Shown: piece by piece, positions 58,236 through 64,000 of the stretch
Numbering within the stretch: position 1 is the stretch's first letter
Layout: each line of letters begins with the position of its first letter
The notes under the pieces: generated by a model
Seen by the model: the letters and a program-made list of their open reading frames with translations, nothing else
What the model was told of the DNA's origin: nothing
The model's database searches: none
Made by a program: the position numbers and the translations under genes
Assembly: GCF_965363235.1 (NCBI RefSeq)
Contig: NC_134849.1
Location: 17,262,863-17,326,862 of the forward strand
Direction of reading: 5' to 3'
Source: Mytilus galloprovincialis
Lineage: Eukaryota; Mollusca; Bivalvia; Mytilida; Mytilidae
DNA length: 64,000 bases

Positions 58236-59705
58236 TATTCTCTATTCTTTATCCCCCCCCCCCCATTTATCTCTCTTTTGGAAATCCCATTCCCATTCTC
58301 TTTACATAAGTTTAAAACAATTTTATGAAAACGCCCTGTGCGGACACGCTGGCATCTCATATGTACATGTTTCTTTACAATGTATTAATATAAACCTTCT
58401 CATTAGATATACACAATAACTTGATGATCAATGACACACTAGCAAATATTATTATTTAAAATAAAAAATGAACAATTTCCCCATGTATATTAAACACTGA
58501 TATACGTTGGCATGTTTAATAAATTATAACTACAACACGGAAAGCAGTAATATACATGATTTGATTTATGTAAAAATGTATACAAAATATATGATTTTAA
58601 TCAAACACTGAAATAGTGTGCATTTTGTTACCTGAATTAAATTATCAACAAGGACATGATCACACGATTTGATAAAGATCATTGATTTGAATTTATTTTT
58701 AGGTGCACGGAAAATTTATTTGGCTACATTTGTATTTTCATTTTCTTATCTGACGCCATATTAAGGATTTACGATACCTGGGCATTGTATAAATTTTGTA
58801 AGTAAATCGTTTAAGATTCAAAAATTCAATTTTGATTAGAATTCAGAAATTACGTCGTGGCTTTATTCAAATTGATAAACCTTAAGGTTCGATTATGGAT
58901 CTCTGGCGTCGTTTTAGGACTTCGAAATTTTTGAGTTAATATGTGTTCAATAGATGAGAAATCAATATCTAATAAATTCTTTTTGACAGCAACTAAACAA
59001 CAAAAGTAATCACATATAAACCACATGTTTTGTAGGTGCATCATTGAAGCGGTACATTAAAGGAGAAAGTAGAAATAAGTCCTAACGCTGTAAGTAGGAT
59101 AGTGTATAGGTTTTAGGTAAGCGTTTTATGTATCTCCGCCCAGAAGTAGATCTAGGAAGATGTGGTATGAGTGCCAATGAGACAACTTTCCATCCAAATA
59201 ACAATTTATAAAAGTAAATCCACAAGAGGTAACAGCGGAGGCATGTCAGTCATGAATATGGGTCTACCATTATATATGTTTTCCTAAGAAATATAATTTC
59301 AAAATGTGAGAATTTCAATCGGTATGTAGTTTGTTGTCATGAATATACATGTAATACTTGCCACATGACGTTCAGCATCTAAAAACCCATCAATCAACTT
59401 ATCTTTTGAAGCAGGCATGTTTTTATTGTCATCCGAAACCACACATTTTAGCTGAATTTAATCTGAGATTTCTAATAACAAATGAGACTTATATTTTGTT
59501 TAAGTTACAAAATCTTAACCGCATAAAAAATGATAATGAGTCTTCCCGAAATGTACCAAAATGACAAATTGCATTGTCTGTTTTTGTTCTACATAAGTTT
59601 ATCTTTTTCTATCCCCTTCGTTGTCTACCTCTTCTTTTTAAACGTAGTGAAATTCAACTGTGAAGTCTTTTCCTAGCATCTCTCTTATGCTTTTGAAACG
59701 TTATC
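58236..59705. other. No gene seen; MDR1 fragment
   Basis: 59158-59220 is an MDR1 5' end (GATGTGGTATGAGTGCCAATGAGACAACTTTCC). The remainder is AT-rich without exon signals. An upstream non-coding exon of the gene at 60530 could be here but was not identified. Confidence 0.4.
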
Positions 59706-59912
59706 GATCGAACTGAATGGTACATACACATGTTATTGATCGAACTGAATGGTACATACACATGTTATTGATCGAACTGAATGGTAAATACACATGTTAT
59801 TGATCGAACTGAATGGTACATACACATGTTGAAATCATGATCGAACTGAATGGTACATACACATGTTGAAATCATGATCGAACTGAATGGTACATACACA
59901 TGTTGAAATCAT
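59706..59912 (+). repeat. Minisatellite: three 32-bp then three 37-bp units
   Basis: The core GATCGAACTGAATGGTACAT starts at 59706, 59738, 59770, 59802, 59839 and 59876. The first three units end ATGTTATT (32 bp) and the last three ATGTTGAAATCAT (37 bp), so two variants expanded side by side. Units are nearly identical, so the array is young and likely length-variable. It lies about 620 bases upstream of the gene at 60530. Confidence 0.95.
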
Positions 59913-60529
59913 GAAACACCCTTTAAACAGATGCATGTTCTTTAGATTCCAATCTCAATTGACCAAAATAATTTGTTTTCCTGCCGAAGGTAGACGGTTT
60001 CTCAAGGCTTCCTTTACAAATAAAAATATGGCCGCCACGAAACAGCCAGTAATGTTGAAAGTGGCGTTTAACATTGAAAAATAAATCAAATAATCAATGC
60101 AGGAGGTATTATGTTATTGAAATCATGCACATACAGACAATGTATTCACATATCGATATAGACATTACAATACTATTGTTTTATCATTATATAACATATT
60201 TGTTTGAGTTGAGTCTTTGAGTATGAAGAAGGGATAATAGATGACAAGTACAGAGACAAATGACCTAACATATCACAGAACACAGAAACGAAAGCATCTA
60301 TTACGACAACTTAAGCTGTAATACTCATGTATTTGGATTTTAAGTGCTTTCCCTAATCTTTGACTAGCCTTTTACTTAACACATTTATTTTTATAATGAT
60401 TTTATTTGAATATAAAAAAATTATGAATAACGGAAGGAAAGATAGAATAAAGACATCATACACATTTCCTCTCATGTTAAATGATTGTTATTATTGTATA
60501 TATTTGTATTTTTGTCTTTTACAGGAGTC
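59913..60529 (+). other. 5' flank of the unrecognised 489-residue protein gene
   Basis: AT-rich. A strong acceptor (TTTTTGTCTTTTACAG, AG at 60523-60524) lies five bases before the start codon, so at least one upstream 5' UTR exon is expected. It was not found in this stretch. Confidence 0.5.
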
Positions 60530-61999
60530 ATGTCGGACTCTATGGAAATTAGCAAAAGAAAAATTTCGCCATATCCAACACTACCGGAAATCGAACATAC
60601 AAGAAATGTATTTGTGACCCGCTTTGTAGCAAGATTTGTTCAGAAACACCGGAAGTATGCAAAACTGCTTCAGGAGAACGGAGCGTCACTTCCTGAAGCG
60701 TTTAGTAATTGTTCAGTTAATTTCTGTGCAACTTTTGAAGACGAAGTTGACATGATTGTTAGTGAAAAAAGAAATAAAATAAAGAATGCCTGTCGGATGA
60801 AGGGTGCATATAGTTTAAAAGGACTTTTCCGTCAAATTTATCAGATTGTACGCCGTGCAAGAGCGTCACGAATAGAGAGTAAACTACTAGACATTCCTAA
60901 TCATGATCTAATGGAAACACTGAGAGACATTGCGTCAGAGTTAGGGTTTGCATATGAATATCAAATTGCGATGTTGAAAACGGAAGCGGAAGTACGTCAG
61001 CTCGCGGACCATGCTGTTAGTTGTACTATGAACTATTTGAAACAGTCTGATGCAACGCTAAATAGATGCCACATTTTGGAAGCAGTCACAGATGTTTCAC
61101 CCAAGAAAAGTTTAAGTCGTGCTGAAAAAGTTCCAACACGAATTCAAAAGACGAACAATGTAAAAGTAACAAAGACACAAAAATGGCGTCTTTCTGCAAT
61201 TTTTAAACAACCGGGTCTTCGTATACCTGATACTGACGGGATAGGTTATAACTTTTTAGGGTGTTTTACGCCTTATGGAAGTTTATGCAGACCAGATAAA
61301 TATGGATTCCGAGGTCCACTCCACGTCTGGGACGAGAAAACATCAGGCTATGCTCTTCTATACAACGATCAAGTGTCGTGCAATAGCGTCCATCGTAGAG
61401 AAATAGAGCGCGATATAACAGACATTCATCAAAATTATCAACCAATTCAACTTTGCTCACACGTGTGTTTAAGTAATAAGATGACAAAAGAAGGCATCGA
61501 ATGCAAACTGGACTCAACTAGTACAGTAAATAAACAGAATACAACTGAATCATCTGATTGTTGTCCTGTTTATGACACTACCTGTGTTGATATTAAAGAT
61601 ATCACCTTAAACCAGGATAGAGAATATATTCCTTCCGAACAAGCATCGATGATAAACTGTCACTGCTCTACCGATAACATTAACAATGGTTTGCTAACGG
61701 AAACAACGAACTCGATCGGTTCTATCGATAACACAGCTGATAAAGTCATAACCGAAAGAAACGGGAATACATCTACATCAAAGCTCCTTAACAGCGGGAT
61801 TGACAACAATGAGGTTATTTCTTCAAAAGATGGCAGCTCAAATGATTCCGACATTTTTGTCGAGTCTAACCATAGTTCACACCAAAGATTAACTGGTACA
61901 AATAGCGATGTAGAAAACAGCAATACACTCAACAATAGTGACGGACAAAAGTCACCATTAAAAACTAACTTTTGTGATGATATACTAGTAGCTGCATAA
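60530..61999 (+). CDS. Unrecognised 489-residue intracellular protein
   Basis: I do not recognise the family. The ATG at 60530 (MSDSMEISKRKISPYPTLPE) follows a splice acceptor by five bases; the in-frame ATG at 60485 lies in the intron. No signal peptide or membrane segment. Residues 1-190 look like a folded, mostly helical domain (TRNVFVTRFVARFVQKHRKY, FATFEDEVDMIV-like stretch, SLKGLFRQIYQIVRRARASR, HDLMETLRDIASELGFAYEY). Residues about 190-240 are basic. Residues 240-310 include GYNFLGCFTPYGSLCRPDKY and PLHVWDEKTSGYALLYNDQ. From about 330 to the end it is Ser/Asn/Thr/Asp-rich and probably disordered. The coding part is one exon; AATAAA at 62078-62083 is 79 bases after the stop. The long open frame and codon bias speak for a real gene. 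Confidence 0.8.
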   Translation: MSDSMEISKRKISPYPTLPEIEHTRNVFVTRFVARFVQKHRKYAKLLQENGASLPEAFSNCSVNFCATFEDEVDMIVSEKRNKIKNACRMKGAYSLKGLFRQIYQIVRRARASRIESKLLDIPNHDLMETLRDIASELGFAYEYQIAMLKTEAEVRQLADHAVSCTMNYLKQSDATLNRCHILEAVTDVSPKKSLSRAEKVPTRIQKTNNVKVTKTQKWRLSAIFKQPGLRIPDTDGIGYNFLGCFTPYGSLCRPDKYGFRGPLHVWDEKTSGYALLYNDQVSCNSVHRREIERDITDIHQNYQPIQLCSHVCLSNKMTKEGIECKLDSTSTVNKQNTTESSDCCPVYDTTCVDIKDITLNQDREYIPSEQASMINCHCSTDNINNGLLTETTNSIGSIDNTADKVITERNGNTSTSKLLNSGIDNNEVISSKDGSSNDSDIFVESNHSSHQRLTGTNSDVENSNTLNNSDGQKSPLKTNFCDDILVAA

Positions 62000-63066
62000 A
62001 CAATTTGTGTTTAAGGTATTAGTAAATTGCACAAAGAGATTAGACAAGTAACATAGAAAGAAAAAACGGAAATATCTAATAAATGGAATTCTGTTAACGC
62101 GATGTATGTGTTTACTGGTGTCTTATTTGATTATACTGCTAGGATTCCTTTAGATTTTTTTTCATGCATTAAAAGTTTTCATAAAAATTTCACTGTTTTT
62201 CTCGTATGTTGTTAGATTTTGGCCACCCTATACGAGAAACTAGATAGTTGCTGTCCTTTTGAACGAATCTTTCTAAGTAGAATGTTCTCCGTAGAATGTT
62301 CTCCATATCCGATAACGATATATGTATTTCAAAGAAACTTATTTTTAGCTGACTATGCATTATGGGCTCATTGTTGAAGGCCGTTTGTTGACCTATAGTT
62401 GTTAAATTCTGTGTCATTTGGTCGCGTGTGAAGAGTTGTCTCATTGGTAATCATACCACATCTTTTTTTATGCTAGGTATCCTGTACCAACAATGACACT
62501 TGTATATCCTCTCCCAATAAGTGCCCTTTGATACCCCCTCCCAATTGTAAGACGTGAGCATTGGCATTAGCAAAAAATAATTATGCTTAAGACGGGGAAA
62601 ACACCACAAATAGACACTCAAACGCATAAGCCGACAACTAAAAACGGGATTGATCTCTATTGCACTGGAACGTGGCACCCGTTCAAATTACGGAACACAT
62701 ACGAAAAATAATGTGAAAAGTTAATGAGCTGTACATTTTATCTTAACTGCCACACAGTTTATTCGAATGTATGAGAGGATTGTACACATTTTGTGATGTT
62801 TAGAATTAAGAGATGTGCATCCTACCACCCCATAAAACAGAAGTAGATATTAAAGTCATAACAAACCAATAATGCTAAATAAGTACCAGGCTAATGCTTA
62901 AGAAGGCATAAGACAAACCAATACTTGGCGCTTACATAGCATACGTTCGGAAGCTATACAACGTTATTAATTCGTACGAAAATCAAGCATTTATAAATTA
63001 AGAGTTGAAAACATACTTTTATATCAAACTCTTTATGAATAATTAAGTTTTATGTCCGTTGTTATG
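62000..63066. other. Intergenic DNA with MDR1 and MDR2 fragments
   Basis: AATAAA at 62078-62083 is the likely poly-A signal of the gene ending at 61999. 62350-62470 is an MDR1 5' end in reverse (GGGCTCATTGTTGAAGGCCG, GAGTTGTCTCATTGGTAATC, ACCACATC). 62590-62700 is a decayed MDR2 piece (GACACTCAAACGCATAAG, GGCACCCGTTC). Nothing else seen. Confidence 0.55.
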
Positions 63067-63249
63067 TCAATGTTTTGGCCAATCAGGATTCCCACCACTG
63101 GAATATATCCCTCTGAAATAGTGAATACACGGACTTGCGTGCTCGATTCCATTATTTTTAAAATTATCAAAGACATCAAACATTCCAGCCTCGGTGTGGT
63201 TACCTTTGTTACAAGGAGATGGAAAGAAAGTTGTCTGGCAAGGATCGCC
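63067..63249 (-). CDS. Last exon of an unrecognised protein gene
   Basis: An exon of 61 codons on the minus strand after the acceptor TACATTTTCAG (AG at 63250-63251). In phase 0, which the upstream exon at 63782 supplies, it reads GDPCQTTFFPSPCNKGNHTE and ends YSSGGNPDWPKH before TGA (63067-63069). Three cysteines and an N-x-T site (NHT) suggest a secreted or lumenal protein. I do not recognise the family. Confidence 0.7.
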   Translation of the reverse strand, partial: GDPCQTTFFPSPCNKGNHTEAGMFDVFDNFKNNGIEHASPCIHYFRGIYSSGGNPDWPKH

Positions 63250-63781
63250 CTGAAAATGTAATCAAAAACAGTTTCTATTTTAAAGCAGTTGAATTAAAGC
63301 AAGATATAAAATCTAAAGATTAAAAACCCAGAAAGGAGCACATTTTGAACAACAAGTATGGTCAATATCCGTCATATTGTATCAGTCAGAGGCTTACATT
63401 GGAGTTTTAATAATACACAGACAATTTTGAATATTAAAGCGTCGTAATATAATAATGTTAAACAATATGTTTTTCTTTACAATTTGAAAACTATCAATTG
63501 ATTATGAATGAAAATAGCATATTATAAATATTGTGAGTCTGAAGCGCTTGTCTGATTTCTAATTCACATTCAAAAGGAAAAGCACAGAACGCCCAAGCCT
63601 GAACATTTGAAATTCATGAATTGATGAATATTTAGATACAAAATAGAAAACACATATTTGGACTAAACAAAATTCATCGATGTTTAAATCTTGTTCAGCT
63701 TAATTTCTGATAAATTATCGCTGGAGAGACAAAAAGGCGGGACATTAGAAGACGTGATATAGTTGTATGTTGATATCTAAC

Positions 63782-63889
63782 CTTATTGGTGTAAAGTGTG
63801 ACAAATATTTCCTTGCCGGTATCTAACGCATACTGGTATCCTGCCAGTTTAGTCCGGTCAGATATTTGAGGGAACGTGATGTATCCAAC
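63782..63889 (-). CDS. Internal exon of the same unrecognised protein gene
   Basis: A 108-base exon (36 codons, phase 0 at both ends) between TATATTTTCAG (AG at 63890-63891) and AAG|GTTAGA (GT at 63781-63780). It encodes VGYITFPQISDRTKLAGYQY then ALDTGKEIFVTLYTNK. The reading continues without a break into the exon at 63249. The gene extends beyond the right edge. The donor is slightly off consensus (GTTAGA). Function unknown. Confidence 0.65.
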
Positions 63890-64000
63890 CTGAAAATATA
63901 GCATTAATTGATTGATTTAATGGACATGTGGAACGGATAAACAAAATGGCCACATGATCTCAACATATAAGAATAATTATCAAACAAACGTTCTTTTCGT

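Noticed and set aside
1-64000. CRISPR array, bacterial operon or phage region
   Set aside because: Introns, tRNA-derived SINEs and mollusc repeats show eukaryotic nuclear DNA; the tandem arrays lack spacer-repeat structure.

Overview
The window looks like nuclear DNA of a marine bivalve, most likely a mussel (Mytilidae, Mytilus-like). It is AT-rich, has small introns with GT/AG borders and few exons, and is packed with the short dispersed repeats that I associate with mussel DNA. Names of repeat families here (MDR1, MDR2) are my own labels. All calls come from reading the sequence; no search was run.

Host genes. (1) 1-1530, + strand: the last two exons of an HSP70-like gene of the HSPA12 type; its 5' part lies left of the window. 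(2) 28285-29346, - strand: a single-exon type II membrane FkbM-family methyltransferase. (3) 44197-49881, + strand: four coding exons of a core-1 beta-1,3-galactosyltransferase (C1GALT1/T-synthase-like), whose phases fit exactly; a decayed tandem copy of its membrane-anchor exon lies just upstream. (4) 60530-61999, + strand: a 489-residue intracellular protein that I do not recognise. (5) 63067-63889, - strand: the last two exons of an unrecognised protein whose 5' part lies right of the window.

Repeats. 2.9-8.8 kb is a nest of related elements, including an imperfect inverted repeat about 3.2 kb across. 9.5-21.7 kb is a graveyard: two reverse-transcriptase remnants, a 3 kb broken copy of an invertebrate repeat-borne protein, and two converging fossils of a Polinton-type protein-primed DNA polymerase B. 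21.9-23.4 kb is a satellite of about nine 167-bp units. 30.2-31.9 kb is a transposon with 190-bp inverted ends built from 24-bp palindromes, and it holds a Harbinger-type MITE. From 32 to 59 kb there are many non-autonomous DNA elements with readable ends and target duplications (34604, 40499, 42853, 52169, 53752, 58090), tRNA-derived SINE copies and intronic tandem repeats.

How the genes relate: there is no operon or pathway cluster. Two genes (FkbM-type methyltransferase and C1GALT1-like transferase) encode predicted type II membrane enzymes, and the C1GALT1-like one acts on O-glycans in the Golgi, but they are 15 kb apart on opposite strands and I see no sign of a functional unit. I did not find a convincing new multi-gene system. 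The strongest unusual signals are the palindrome-built transposon ends, the big inverted repeat, the duplicated and decayed exon, the nested TTAA insertion, and two protein-coding loci without a recognised family.
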